A DNA stretch of 64,000 nt from Phycomyces nitens (taxonomy: Eukaryota; Mucoromycota; Mucoromycetes; Mucorales; Phycomycetaceae): the NCBI GenBank assembly GCA_022702545.1, contig JAHRBC010000010.1:62001-126000 (forward strand), written 5' to 3'. The notes beneath the pieces were generated by a model. The model made no database searches, was not told the DNA's origin, and worked only from the letters and a program-made list of their open reading frames with translations. How positions within the stretch are numbered: the first letter of the stretch is position 1; each line of letters starts with the position of its first letter. This document shows positions 41,540-62,103 of the stretch, in pieces. The position numbers and the translations under genes were made by a program.

Positions 41540-41576
41540 TAATTATCAAGAAATGAATTGATTGATTATTCGGGGC

Positions 41577-41828
41577 CGGCCCAGCTTAGAAACTAATTTT
41601 GTAAACTGGGTTTTAAACAACCCAGTTGAAAACTTTAAAGATTTAACAGACCCAAACATTAATAATCGTCCTGCGCCTAATATTGCATATGAAGTAAATC
41701 CATTATTAGATTGGATTAATAAAAAACTTGAATATAAAAAAGAGTCCCCGGCGGGCTACGCCCGCCGGGGAATCCTCGGGGCCCCGTCTTCGGGGCCCCT
41801 CGATTCAAAAGTTAAAGTTGGTCATTAG
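41577..41828 (+). pseudogene. ORF fragment with GC insert, unidentified
   Basis: Reads SLETNFVNWVLNNPVENFKD, then APNIAYEVNPLLDWINKKLEY, then a GC-encoded stretch (GAGTC at 41742 and GATTC at 41802, 60 nt apart) and DSKVKVGH, TAG. The AT-rich part looks like true coding sequence of a foreign protein; the layout could fit a plasmid helicase, but this is not provable here. Confidence 0.3.
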
Positions 41829-42537
41829 GTAACCCTTAATCGAATTAGGGGGTGATGATTATGTTATTTATGAAAAATCGGCTGCCCCTTAAAGAAGAAT
41901 AGACGACGCTTACTAACCTATTATCTATTAGTTGATTCTCGGCGGGAATCTCCCCGCCGAGAAGTTACGGAGACTTCAACACTCCGCCGCGGGGCTTGGG
42001 AACTTGCATGTGAAAACATGCTTGAACGCTAGCCCCCGAGGTGCTTACCTCGGGTCTGTCGACTTCTCGAGTAGTTTAGTTTTCCGAGGATAGCCTGTCT
42101 TCAACAGGTTATCCACTAATCCTAACTTTCAATCTCTAAAGTCCCGAGGGTCTATGAACCCTCGGGGATTAGACCATCGGGTCTAAAGATTTAAATAACT
42201 GTTACAAGGGTTTTATTTATGAGGGGGGGTCCCCCATGGGATTAAGGGTAAGGCCCCGCTGTAATTGCGGGGCCTCGCCTCAATTGGGTATTTTATTAAA
42301 AGAAAATATAAAATCACGCATCGATAATTTTTAAAGCTAGGCGCCCGGGTCCTATGAGGACCCGGGCCCGATGTCCCCAATTGGGGGCTAAAATTCGAAT
42401 ATTTATAATCTTCCCCCAATTGCGGGGATACCCAAGGGGCAAGCCCCCAATTGGGCTTAGAATTCATAATAACCATTATCTTATTCTAAGATGTAACTGT
42501 TCCCCCTATTTAAGAAGTAACAATCTAAAAATAAACT
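41829..42537. other. Spacer before nad4
   Basis: GC palindromes throughout (41938-41965, 42030-42060, 42140-42180, 42340-42375). The string AAGTAACAAT (about 42515) just before nad4 matches the downstream half of the extended promoter context before rns and cox1. Confidence 0.45.
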
Positions 42538-43965
42538 ATGATTTTATCACTATTGATTACACCGATTTTAGGTGTTATTGGTGTTATCCTATCTGGAGAA
42601 AATTCATCTCTACAAAAAAGGGTAGCTCTTGCTAGTTCATTATTAACTTTTGTTTTATCTTTAGTTCTTTGGGCTGGATTTGATTCTAATTATAACGGAT
42701 TCCAATTTGTTAGTTCTTTTCCTACTGTAACTACTAAAGAAGTAGTTGGAGTAGATGGTATTTCTCTATTCTTTGTTTTATTAACTACATTTATTATTCC
42801 TATTTGTATTTTATCTAGTTGGGATAGTATCAAAACAGGAATTAAATATTTCCTAATTGCTTTCTTAATTCTAGAAACTTTATTAATTGCAGTATTTGTC
42901 GTTCTAGATTTATTATTATTCTATATTTGTTTCGAGAGTGTTTTAATTCCTATGTTCTTAATCATTGGTATTTGGGGTGCTCGAGAAAGAAAAATCCATG
43001 CAGCTTATCAATTCTTCCTGTATACTTTATTAGGTTCTTTATTCATGTTATTAGCTATTCTAGTAATTTACTTCGAAGTAGGTTCTACAGACTATCAAGT
43101 ATTAGCTGTAGCAGATATTAGCGAAACTCGACAAAGAATCTTATGGTTAGGATTCTTCTTATCATTCGCTGTTAAAGTTCCTATGATTCCATTCCATATT
43201 TGGTTACCGGAAGCTCACGTTGAAGCTAGTTTAGCTGGATCCATTATTTTAGCTGGTATTTTACTGAAATTAGCTGGTTATGGTTTCTTACGATATTCTA
43301 TCGGTATTTTACCAGATGCTTCTGCATTCTTCACTCCTCTAGTATATTCTCTAGCTGTAATTAGTATTATTTATTCAAGTTTCACTACTTTAAGACAAAT
43401 TGATCTGAAGAAAATTATTGCTTATTCATCTGTAGGTCATATGAATATTACTTTATTAGGATTATTCAGTAATACTATTCAAGGAATTGAAGGATCTCTA
43501 ATTCTTATGCTTGCTCATGGAGTAGTATCTCCTGCTTTATTCATTTGTGTAGTAATTCTATATGATCGATATCATACTAGATTATTAAAATACTACCGAG
43601 GACTTACTCAACATATGCCAGTATGGTCAGTTATGTTCTTCCTATTTACACTAGGAAATATTGCGGTTCCATTATCTGCTAACTTTGTTGGAGAGTTCAT
43701 GACATTTACTGGAGCTTATCAACAAAATCCGGTATTAACAGTATTAGGTGGATTAGGAATGATCCTAAGTGCTGCGTATGGTATCTGGTTATATAATAGA
43801 ACTGCTTTTGGAGCACAAAGTAGATATCTAGCACCATTAGGTGATATTAACCGAAGAGAATTTATGACATTATTACCATTACTAGTTTTAATGTTTGTAA
43901 TGGGATTATTCCCTAATCTTTTCCTAGAACCTATGCATCTAGCTGTATCTAATTTATTATATTAA
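42538..43965 (+). CDS. nad4: NADH dehydrogenase subunit 4
   Basis: Antiporter-like proton-pumping subunit of complex I. An uninterrupted 475-aa frame: MILSLLITPILGVIGVILSG.., CFESVLIPMFLIIGIWGARE with the conserved Glu, AVKVPMIPFHIWLPEAHVEA with the conserved Lys and Pro/His motif, and LMLAHGVVSPALF. The largest intron-free protein gene apart from nad2. A C-rich 3' motif follows at 43979. Confidence 0.97.
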   Translation: MILSLLITPILGVIGVILSGENSSLQKRVALASSLLTFVLSLVLWAGFDSNYNGFQFVSSFPTVTTKEVVGVDGISLFFVLLTTFIIPICILSSWDSIKTGIKYFLIAFLILETLLIAVFVVLDLLLFYICFESVLIPMFLIIGIWGARERKIHAAYQFFLYTLLGSLFMLLAILVIYFEVGSTDYQVLAVADISETRQRILWLGFFLSFAVKVPMIPFHIWLPEAHVEASLAGSIILAGILLKLAGYGFLRYSIGILPDASAFFTPLVYSLAVISIIYSSFTTLRQIDLKKIIAYSSVGHMNITLLGLFSNTIQGIEGSLILMLAHGVVSPALFICVVILYDRYHTRLLKYYRGLTQHMPVWSVMFFLFTLGNIAVPLSANFVGEFMTFTGAYQQNPVLTVLGGLGMILSAAYGIWLYNRTAFGAQSRYLAPLGDINRREFMTLLPLLVLMFVMGLFPNLFLEPMHLAVSNLLY

Positions 43966-44342
43966 TTTCTACTTATTTATTACCTCCCCTCTCACATATA
44001 TTAATCCCCATATTTTATTAAGAGCCATCAAGGGCCAATTGAGATGTATCCAAGGTACGCCTACTCCCATTCTTTATACCTTTATCTTAAAGGTATTCTA
44101 TACTTGGGTATTTCTTTCTTTAAGGGTCGACGGGGCCCGCGTAGCGGGCCCCGTTAACCCCGGGGGCCCGCTACGCGGGCCCCCTCGGGTCTTAAGGAGA
44201 TCGGCAGAGTCAATCCACCCTCCCACAAAGTGGAGGGGGGGATTCGATCGATGATTCTTATAAGAAATCGGCCCGCACGCTTTCGCGTGCGGGATGATTT
44301 TAGCGGGCGTGCTTCGCACGCCCGCCGAAATCTAAATTTTAA
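43966..44342. other. Spacer after nad4
   Basis: C-rich motif (43979-43993) and GC double hairpins (44125-44185, 44270-44325). Confidence 0.5.
43979..43993 (+). promoter_or_regulatory. C-rich 3' motif after nad4
   Basis: ATTACCTCCCCTCTC, 14 nt after the nad4 stop. Confidence 0.4.
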
Positions 44343-44414
44343 GGGGCAGTAGCTTAATGGTAGAGTCCTTACTTGTCACGTAAGAAGATATGGGTTCGAA
44401 TCCCATTTGCCTCG
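44343..44414 (+). tRNA. trnD: tRNA-Asp (GUC)
   Basis: Acceptor GGGGCAG/TTGCCTC, anticodon stem CTTAC/GTAAG with loop TTGTCAC giving GTC, T arm ATGGG-TTCGAAT-CCCAT. Confidence 0.94.
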
Positions 44415-44605
44415 TAGTTCTTAGAATCGAATACAAATAAATATCTATCTTAATGGATATATATATATTTAAGGGGTTTATTTCAGGAGTCGGGATGAGG
44501 TTTCAGAAGAGGATTTCCCAAGATCTTACAACCCTTTCATGCTACGTGGTGGCAACGGGGTAACTCCTGGGGTTTGCAGCCAGGACGATGGGGCTTCGTT
44601 GTCGA

Positions 44606-44750
44606 TTTGCTACGGCACTGCACAGTTATGTTAGCTATGAGACAAAGTCTTATCCTATGGAATAAATACAATATTCCTAATATCGCGAGTATGGAGCTGG
44701 GTGGAAAATTGGGTTTTAATTCTTTCCTAAAGCAATCGGGTCTAATGAAA
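44606..44750 (+). pseudogene. Unidentified ORF fragment, paralogue of 29925-30120
   Basis: VMLAMRQSLILWNKYNIPNI then ASMELGGKLGFNSFLKQSGL. Shares NKYNIPN(V/I)A-M-LG-(R/K)LG with the fragment at 29.9 kb. No family recognised. Confidence 0.4.
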
Positions 44751-45119
44751 GTGGAACGGGGTAACCCCCAATTTTCCGTGGACTCTCGGGGGCCTAAATT
44801 TTTCATTTAATAAAAATAAATGAATTTATTAGAATTCCCGGCCACCCTCGGTCTTAAGAAATTAATTCAAGGCCGGGTATTCAATTAAGTTTAATAATCT
44901 TCCCCGGTGCGGATATCGCCGCCCCGGGGTCTATTTCAATAATGAATCCAGGGGGCAGAGCCCCCCCCCGTCGAATCAAAGATTCGGAAAAAGAATGACG
45001 GTCCCACGAATCTTTGATGATGATGATGATTCGGGGGCCCCCCTGACCCGGGCCCAATGTTTGGGTGATCTAAAATTTATACCGGGCCCGAAGGTACATT
45101 GAACCGTATAATTAATAAA
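44751..45119. other. Spacer with GC hairpins
   Basis: Partial AT-core element near 44795-44840, GC palindromes, and a short GAT trinucleotide repeat (about 45014-45028). No gene. Confidence 0.5.
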
Positions 45120-45203
45120 TGAATAGAGTGGGACTTGAACCCACAGGGATTGTTACATCCATAGTTTAGCAAACTACTTCCTTACCGATTCGGTCATCTA
45201 TTC
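45120..45203 (-). tRNA. trnS: tRNA-Ser (GCU)
   Basis: Minus strand: acceptor GAATAGA/TCTATTC, anticodon loop TTGCTAA giving GCT, long class II variable arm, T arm GTGGG-TTCAAGT-CCCAC. Confidence 0.93.
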
Positions 45204-45647
45204 AATTTTATTAACCTAAGCCCCCCAATAACCCCGAAAATTGCCCAATTGGGGGGCGGCGGCCCCGGCTTTTAATAAATGAAATATTAACAATTTATGA
45301 AAATTTTTAATTGCGGGGCCGCCAGAGAATAACAAAATATAGTCCCCCGCGCGGTGGCACCACCACCGGCCCGGGGGCCTTTGGCCCCCTCGGGGCTTCG
45401 GTGGAGGAAATAGATTCCCCCAGGCGACGCCATGATGGTGGCCCCAATTGGGGTCGATTGACAAAATATTAGATTTAGAATCCCCCGCGCGCTCTGCGCA
45501 ATTGCGGGGATTTAGAAATAACAAAGCCACCTTTCTCCGGGGTCGAAGAGCCCGGGGACAGGGCCCCCGGCCAATCTTTGATGATGATTCGGGGCGCGGC
45601 CGCCTGCGGCCGCCGGATTTTGTAAATAACGATTTACACGGTCAGCG
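45204..45647. other. Spacer with GC hairpins
   Basis: GC palindromes at 45345-45400 and 45595-45615. No gene. Confidence 0.5.
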
Positions 45648-45718
45648 TAGGGAATAGTAGAATCGAACTACTGCCAGTTATGTGTAAGATAACCACTCTA
45701 CCATTAAGCTAATCCCCT
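45648..45718 (-). tRNA. trnV: tRNA-Val (UAC)
   Basis: Minus strand: acceptor AGGGGAT/ATTCCCT, anticodon stem GTTAT/ATAAC with loop CTTACAC giving TAC, T arm AGTAG-TTCGATT-CTACT. Confidence 0.94.
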
Positions 45719-45786
45719 ATATCCCCGGTTAGACCGGTTGTGTTTGTCTATCACTATTTACCGATTTATTCGATGAATCGTTATGT

Positions 45787-45795
45787 TACTTATAA
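45787..45795 (-). promoter_or_regulatory. Nonanucleotide-like site before trnV
   Basis: Minus strand TTATAAGTA followed by AC, one mismatch, between trnH and trnV. Confidence 0.4.
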
Positions 45796-45807
45796 TATTT
45801 ATGTAAG

Positions 45808-45880
45808 GGTGAAAACCCGGGATCGAACCGGGAGCCGTTAGTACCACAAACTAACGCTCTACCAATTGAGCTATTTCCAC
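45808..45880 (-). tRNA. trnH: tRNA-His (GUG)
   Basis: Minus strand: acceptor GTGGAAA/TTTTCAC with C at the discriminator position and G at -1 (45881), anticodon stem TTAGT/ACTAA with loop TTGTGGT giving GTG. Confidence 0.94.
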
Positions 45881-45994
45881 CGTTTTTAACTTATTTTACC
45901 GGCCAGGCCACCCTAGGTAGGGTACCGCTTTTTCGACATTTTATAACCCAAACATTAAATGTTTGGGATTTCGGCAGATTTTTAATATTTATAT

Positions 45995-46067
45995 AGCGTT
46001 TCAGAGGAGTTGAACCTCTACCTACAAGAGCCGAAATCCTGTGCTCTACCAATTAAGCTAGAAACGC
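45995..46067 (-). tRNA. trnR: tRNA-Arg (UCG)
   Basis: Minus strand: acceptor GCGTTTC/GAAACGC, anticodon stem CAGGA/TCTTG with loop TTTCGGC giving TCG. CGA is used freely in the core genes. Confidence 0.92.
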
Positions 46068-46077
46068 TTATATTATT

Positions 46078-46086
46078 TACTTATAA
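46078..46086 (-). promoter_or_regulatory. Nonanucleotide-like site before trnR(UCG)
   Basis: Minus strand TTATAAGTA followed by AA, 11 bp from trnR. Confidence 0.45.
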
Positions 46087-46571
46087 ATAGATTTTATTTA
46101 GTTCCGCCGGTGGCTCACCGGTAACCCAACACTGGGTCTCCCCCAAGCCACCGAAGAATTTATTTTTCTTCGGGGTCCCCAAAAAAGCTGAGGGGGCCCC
46201 AGTTTTTTATTAGTGAGGCAAGACGCCCCCCCGCCAATCAACGGGGCCAATTGGCCGGGAGGACCATTAATCAAATAAAAGAAAGCAAGTGTAACCGACT
46301 TGGCTAATGTAGCATCCTTCCAAGCCTCTAGTAAAAGCCGCTTTGCGGGTCAGGGTCAGAGGAGACGGGTTTAGCCCGGTCAATCCACTGAATTTTTATT
46401 AAAAGAATTTATCTGTTGCTTATAAAAAATAGCGTCCGAGGGGGGCGGCAAAGCCGCCCCGAGAGACCCCGGGCCCCGCTACGCGGGGCCCCGCGTCCTT
46501 CCTGTTTATAATAAATTAATACTATAAAGTATATTTTATACCATAATAATTTTATGTTATTGGTGTATTTT
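46087..46571. other. Divergent spacer
   Basis: GC palindromes (46130-46165, 46438-46500). No gene. Confidence 0.5.
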
Positions 46572-46580
46572 ATATAAGTA
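46572..46580 (+). promoter_or_regulatory. Nonanucleotide promoter-like site before trnG
   Basis: Exact ATATAAGTA ending 1 nt before the first base of trnG, so transcription would start at the tRNA itself. Confidence 0.55.
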
Positions 46581-46581
46581 A

Positions 46582-46655
46582 GCAAGTGTAGCATAATTGG
46601 TTAATGCTCTCCCCTTCCAAGGGAACTATTGCGAGTTCGAGTCTCGCCACTTGCA
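46582..46655 (+). tRNA. trnG: tRNA-Gly (UCC)
   Basis: Acceptor GCAAGTG/CACTTGC, anticodon loop CTTCCAA giving TCC, T arm GCGAG-TTCGAGT-CTCGC. Confidence 0.92.
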
Positions 46656-46801
46656 TATTAATATATGTCAAAAAAATCAAATAAAGTAATATATAATCAA
46701 TGATGTATAGTGTAGACTAATCTCTAAAACTTTTTTATTGTTAATATTTCCAATTACAGTGCTTATATAAAGAAATAAGGGATTTTATTACAATTGCACA
46801 T

Positions 46802-46810
46802 TACTTATAT
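46802..46810 (-). promoter_or_regulatory. Nonanucleotide promoter-like site, minus strand, no near gene
   Basis: Exact ATATAAGTA on the minus strand. The next minus-strand gene is trnR(UCG), 735 bp away. Confidence 0.3.
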
Positions 46811-46839
46811 GTTAACACCTAATTTTCGTCGAACGGTTC

Positions 46840-47243
46840 GGGGTGACAACTCCAACTTTTTCAAAAGGTCTTTTTAAGAAATATCTCCAAATTTCCCGTA
46901 TATAGCCCTGGTGCTAAGGGTGACGAAAGTGACGACCTTTTTCAAAAGTTTTCTGGGAGATTTTTTGACAAATCCCCATATAGAGAAAGCCCCGATCTCG
47001 ACCCAATTAGAGACTTCTAATTGTTCGGGGGCTATCTTGTTTCGTCAAAAGAGAGGTGACAACCTTCCTTTTTTGAAACCCCCAGGATTTTTAAGAAATA
47101 TCTTTAATTTGCTTGTATATTGTCCTGGTGCTAAGGGTGACGAAGGTGACGACCTTTTCAAAAAGTTTCCTGGAGAGAATTATTTATATTCTTGTAATGA
47201 CTATTATAATTCTAATCGAGTAATAAAAAGTATTTCCTTATAA
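46840..47243 (+). repeat. Imperfect 225-bp duplication with a small ORF
   Basis: Two versions of a segment start near 46840 and 47056. Each has GGTGACAAC, then TTTTTAAGAAATATCT, then CCTGGTGCTAAGGGTGACGA. Both encode a PGAKGDE-x-DDLF-x-KF-type peptide. The second ends in a stop at 47241-47243; the first ends earlier. No family recognised; possibly a decayed duplicated gene. Confidence 0.5.
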
Positions 47244-47270
47244 GAGATCCCTAAAGACGTTAAAAAAGAA

Positions 47271-47343
47271 TAGGACATAGTTTAATGGTAAAATCTCAGA
47301 TTTGCGTATCTGAAGATATAGGTTCAACCCCCTATTGTTCTAT
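47271..47343 (+). tRNA. tRNA-like gene with unclear anticodon (GCG Arg or UGC Ala)
   Basis: Acceptor TAGGACA/TGTTCTA and T arm ATAGG-TTCAACC-CCTAT are good. The anticodon arm is TCAGA/TCTGA around an 8-nt loop TTTGCGTA, or a 6-bp stem with a 6-nt loop. The anticodon could be GCG or UGC; both amino acids already have other tRNAs. Might be a non-functional or specialised tRNA. Confidence 0.6.
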
Positions 47344-47450
47344 AATTAATGTTTGATTTGACTAAGATTGATTACGGTTTTATTTAAATTGTTATTATAG
47401 GGTTTATTAAAGGAGATATAGGGTTTAAATATCTGATTTAATCTGAATGG

Positions 47451-58475
<11,025 letters not shown>

Positions 58476-58523
58476 TAACATTATTGTTAAAACAAATTAC
58501 CCCCTACTCCTCGGAATCCCTTA

Positions 58524-58586
58524 AGACCTACCTTTCCGTGGTGGATTCCATAAGTACCATTAAAATTAATGGGAAACCAAATGGTC
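58524..58586 (+). repeat. Dispersed repeat, copy 2
   Basis: AGACCTACCTTTCCGTGGT, GATTCCATAAGTACC and ATGGGAAACCAAATGGTC; a close copy lies at 59901-59959 and a shorter one at 38357-38398. Confidence 0.8.
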
Positions 58587-58919
58587 GATGATCGAGAACG
58601 CGTTATTTCAGCGTTCGCTCCCTGGTTGATTTAGTGTTACCACCTGTTCTCCGCCAGGATGAGCGCCTCGGGTCTCTAACGCTAACCGAGTATGGGTAGA
58701 CTGCCACGAACTTTCGTGGACGCTCGCAGGTCCCGCAGTGAGTGCCCGTTGATTCGGGGAGAGGGCCCCTCGGGGGACAAAAAGAGCTTCTTCGAAACCG
58801 GTCTAAAAGAAGCTCTCCGCTGTTTCTAAGAAGAGCGGGAAGATAAAGATGTGTAAAATATCCTCCAAAACTAAGGCCTGCTACGCTTGAACTTAAGATA
58901 AAAATTAATTACCTTATTT

Positions 58920-58935
58920 ATTACCACCCCTCTCC
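58920..58935 (+). promoter_or_regulatory. C-rich 3' motif downstream of cox1
   Basis: ATTACCACCCCTCTCC, identical to the motif after nad1 and cox3. A looser version (ATTACCCCCTACTCC) lies 22 nt after the cox1 stop. Confidence 0.4.
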
Positions 58936-59121
58936 CATTAAATACTGTAAGCATGTTTTTACTCTCATCCTTAATACCTTTAAAATATGAGAGTACGTCC
59001 TGTAAGCATGTTTTTACTCTCTCACAGTACTCAGGAGTTACCCTGAACTCTCAGGAAAGTTGCTGGATGTACTAATTATTACTATTCCTATATTAAATAT
59101 TTTATTATATAAAAGAAAGAA

Positions 59122-59193
59122 GACCCCATGGTCAAATGGCTAAGACATCATAACTTCACTATGGAAATATCGGTTCGATCCCGATTGGGGTTA
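59122..59193 (+). tRNA. trnE: tRNA-Glu (UUC), with C at position 33
   Basis: Acceptor GACCCCA/TGGGGTT, anticodon stem TCATA/TATGG with loop ACTTCAC giving TTC, T arm ATCGG-TTCGATC-CCGAT. Position 33 would be C rather than the near-universal T. It is the only Glu tRNA in the window. Confidence 0.85.
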
Positions 59194-59490
59194 CTATAAA
59201 ATATTACTTAAACTCTTGGCGGCCCGTATTAAAATCTTTATATTTTGCCCGGGGCGGCGGCAGAAGCTAGCCGCCCCAGGTGAGGGGTAACTCCCGCACC
59301 CCGAGGAAACTCGGGGTCACTCCCTCACTTTATTAATTTATTTTAATTAAGTATTTAGGATCCATATTTCCTGATTCTAAATCCCCGCAATTGCGCAGAG
59401 CGTGCGGGCATTTCGAATCCCCGCAATTGCGCAGAGCGCGCGGGGATTCTAAATCGATTTCCCTTAACCAATTAATATCTTTAGAACATT
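59194..59490. other. Spacer before atp8
   Basis: GC palindromes and two near copies of CCCCGCAATTGCGCAGAGCG (59382, 59417). Confidence 0.5.
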
Positions 59491-59637
59491 ATGCCACAAC
59501 TAGTTCCTTTTTATTTCCTTAACCAAGTATCATTTGCATTCCTTCTACTTATGGTTTTACTATATGTAGTATCTAAATATATCTTACCTAACTTTATGTT
59601 AGTACAATCAGCTCGAATGTTCTTAGCATCTAAATAG
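59491..59637 (+). CDS. atp8: ATP synthase subunit 8
   Basis: 48-aa single-helix subunit of the ATP synthase peripheral stalk. Starts [20 protein letters not shown], the hallmark MPQL-PF-F-NQ of ATP8, followed by a basic C-terminus ([20 protein letters not shown]). TAG stop. Confidence 0.95.
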   Translation: MPQLVPFYFLNQVSFAFLLLMVLLYVVSKYILPNFMLVQSARMFLASK

Positions 59638-59832
59638 TTTGATTGAATAATTCGAACCAATAATCCGGATTATTTGAATTTTTCTAAGTTAGAATCGCGG
59701 GGCCGTAGGCCCCGTAATTCATCTAGCCCCGAGGGACTCACCTCGGGGTCAGTCGACCCCTCGGAATCTATTTATTACCCCCTCCTCGGAATCTAATTGT
59801 GGGGGCCCTCCAAGAGGGCCCCCACAATTGAG

Positions 59833-59894
59833 GGGGCGGGCGAAGTAAAAATCAATTTATTTATTTTTATAAAATTTAAATTTAGCCCGCCCCC
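59833..59894 (+). repeat. AT-core hairpin element, copy 5
   Basis: Arms GGGGGCGGGC/GCCCGCCCCC around the shared AT core. The clearest copy. Confidence 0.85.
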
Positions 59895-59900
59895 AAAATT

Positions 59901-59959
59901 AGACCTACCTTTCCGTGGTAGATTCCATAAGTACCATTAAAATGGGAAACTAAATGGTC
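59901..59959 (+). repeat. Dispersed repeat, copy 3
   Basis: Nearly identical to 58524-58586, lacking a short stretch in the middle. Adjoins the AT-core element. Confidence 0.8.
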
Positions 59960-60235
59960 TTTTAACGACACTTTCTGGTCCCCCGCCCCGCTAAGCGGGG
60001 CGGGGGCCCCGAAGACTAAGGGGCCCCGGCTCTCGGGGCCCATTCCTTAGGTTTCAGGGAAAGAAACTCTTCGAGTTTCTTTCCTAGAATACCGGAGGGG
60101 GACCCGGCTGTCGGGGCCCCCTCCAGGTTTCAGGTCCCCCGCCGCTCTGCGGCGGGGGCCCCCGGCCAATTGGGCGTGACTATGCCACCGATCGGGGGTC
60201 CGGGACGTTCCTGAAATTAAGTTGTTAAGTGAGTA

Positions 60236-61741
60236 ATGGTTTTATTCAGTGTATTAACCATGATTTTAGCGATTGCCCTATTTTCCCTTCGAATTCCTGC
60301 GATTTATTTTAACCGAATTACAATTATTATTTTACTTTACTCTGCATTACTATCGTATAATACACTTTATACAGATTTTGGAAGTTCAGGAGTAGGGTTA
60401 TTCGGTGGATTATTTCAAGTAACAGCCATTACTCAAAGTATTGATGTATTCATTTATCTATTAGGAGCATTAGTGCTTTTATTAGGAGAGAATTCAACTT
60501 TAGTTAGTAAAGGTAAAAAATTATCAGTACTAGCTGAATATCCTCTTATTGCATTATTATCCGTATTAGGTATGAGTAGTTTAATTTCAAGTAGTGATTT
60601 AGTATCTATGTTTCTATCTATTGAATTACAAAGTTTTGCTGTATATATTTTAGCAACTATTTATAGAGAATCAGAATCTGCTACAGCAGCAGGACTTAAA
60701 TATTTCCTATTAGGTAGTTTATCTTCAGCTTTAATTCTATTAGGAAGTAGTCTATTATATGGTTTCACAGGACTAACTAGTTTTGAGGGATTATATATGT
60801 TATGTTCTACTACAACAACAAATCATGCTGCAATTGAAATTAGTGTACTATTAATGGTTGTAGGTTTACTATTCAAAGTATCAGCAGCTCCATTCCATAA
60901 TTGGGCTCCAGATGTTTATGATGGAGTACCTACAGTAGTAACAACTTGGCTAACAACTATGCCTAAAATTTCTTTCTTAGTATTTATCTTAGAATTCCAA
61001 GGATTTACTCAATTAGGTAATTGGTCTTCATGGACATATTTACTATTAATTAGTTCTCTATTATCTCTAGTAGTTGGTACGGTAGGAGGATTGGCTCAAT
61101 ATAGAATTAAACGATTATTAACATTTAGTACAATTTCTCATGTAGGATTCTTATTATTAGCATTAGCTATTAATAGTGAAGAATCAGTTGAATCATTCTT
61201 ATTCTATCTAATTCAATACTCATTAACTAATGTAAATGTATTCTTCATCTTAATTGCCTTTGGATATCTATTACAGACTAAAGGACTATCTCCTTATTCA
61301 CCAATCCAATATATTAATCAATTAAAAGGTCAATTCCAAGCAAATCCTTTACTTGGACTAAGTCTAGCTATTTGTTTATTCTCTATGGCTGGTATTCCCC
61401 CACTTGTAGGATTCTTTGGTAAACAGATGGTTTTATATGCAGCTACTCATAATGGTAATTTCTTCTTAGCTCTAGTAGCTGTAGTAGTAAGTGTAGTAAG
61501 TGCAGCTTATTATCTAAGAGTTATTAAAGTTATCCATTTTGATCCTTTAAATGTTACTGAAACAGTTGAAACAAATAACGGTTCCTCGAACAATATCGGG
61601 GGCTCGGTTTCCGGAGTATTAACAACTTCAAGTAGTTTAGTAATTGCTACAATTACTCTTCTACTTATTTTCTTTATTTTAAATCCATCACCATTATTAA
61701 ATAGTGTTCACCTACTCACTCTAAATCTATTTTATTGGTAA
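60236..61741 (+). CDS. nad2: NADH dehydrogenase subunit 2
   Basis: Antiporter-like membrane subunit of complex I, 501 aa, no intron. Conserved parts: [20 protein letters not shown] with the key Glu, [20 protein letters not shown] with Lys, [20 protein letters not shown], and [17 protein letters not shown]. Its TAA overlaps the nad3 ATG by one base (TAATG), so the two are surely co-transcribed. Confidence 0.97.
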   Translation: MVLFSVLTMILAIALFSLRIPAIYFNRITIIILLYSALLSYNTLYTDFGSSGVGLFGGLFQVTAITQSIDVFIYLLGALVLLLGENSTLVSKGKKLSVLAEYPLIALLSVLGMSSLISSSDLVSMFLSIELQSFAVYILATIYRESESATAAGLKYFLLGSLSSALILLGSSLLYGFTGLTSFEGLYMLCSTTTTNHAAIEISVLLMVVGLLFKVSAAPFHNWAPDVYDGVPTVVTTWLTTMPKISFLVFILEFQGFTQLGNWSSWTYLLLISSLLSLVVGTVGGLAQYRIKRLLTFSTISHVGFLLLALAINSEESVESFLFYLIQYSLTNVNVFFILIAFGYLLQTKGLSPYSPIQYINQLKGQFQANPLLGLSLAICLFSMAGIPPLVGFFGKQMVLYAATHNGNFFLALVAVVVSVVSAAYYLRVIKVIHFDPLNVTETVETNNGSSNNIGGSVSGVLTTSSSLVIATITLLLIFFILNPSPLLNSVHLLTLNLFYW

Positions 61742-62103
61742 TGAGTACATTAACATTCTTTGTCTTATTTATTCCTGTATTAACTCTAGTTTTATTAGTT
61801 GTTAATCAATTATTAGCAGTTAATAAACCATACAGTGAAAAAGTATCACCTTATGAGTGCGGATTCACACCTTTAGGTGACGCACGACAGAAATTCTCTG
61901 TTCAATTCTACCTAGTAGCTATTCTATTTATCGTATTCGATCTAGAAGTTCTATTCTTATTCCCATTCGCAGTTTCTTTATATGAAGTTTCTTCAATGGG
62001 GTTCTGGATTGTAATTATCTTCTTAATTATTCTAACAATCGGGTTTGTTTATGAATGGTCTAAAGGAGCCCTTAAGTTCACTAAAGATCCAAGAGAGGCA
62101 TAA
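61741..62103 (+). CDS. nad3: NADH dehydrogenase subunit 3
   Basis: Small complex I membrane subunit, 120 aa from the ATG at 61741. The conserved loop reads [20 protein letters not shown], with the Cys of the active/deactive switch, then [13 protein letters not shown]. Overlaps the nad2 stop by 1 nt. Confidence 0.97.
   Translation: MSTLTFFVLFIPVLTLVLLVVNQLLAVNKPYSEKVSPYECGFTPLGDARQKFSVQFYLVAILFIVFDLEVLFLFPFAVSLYEVSSMGFWIVIIFLIILTIGFVYEWSKGALKFTKDPREA

Larger units (their letters stand above)
40899..41576. other. Spacer upstream of cox3
   Basis: GC palindromes (40945-41045), a promoter-like site (41257-41265,-), an AT-core element (41351-41411) and a family B double hairpin (41469-41539). Confidence 0.5.
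58476..59121. other. Spacer after cox1
   Basis: C-rich strings (58497, 58920), a dispersed repeat copy (58524-58586), GC segments, and a 22-nt direct repeat starting CTGTAAGCATG at 58945 and 59000. No gene. Confidence 0.5.
59638..60235. other. Spacer before nad2 with repeats
   Basis: GC palindromes (59695-59760, 59980-60180), an AT-core element (59833-59894), a C-rich string near 59773, and a dispersed repeat copy (59901-59959). No gene. Confidence 0.5.

Noticed and set aside
61735..61740. TTG start for nad3 two codons upstream
   Set aside because: The ATG at 61741 overlaps the nad2 stop as TAATG, the usual arrangement, so it was preferred.
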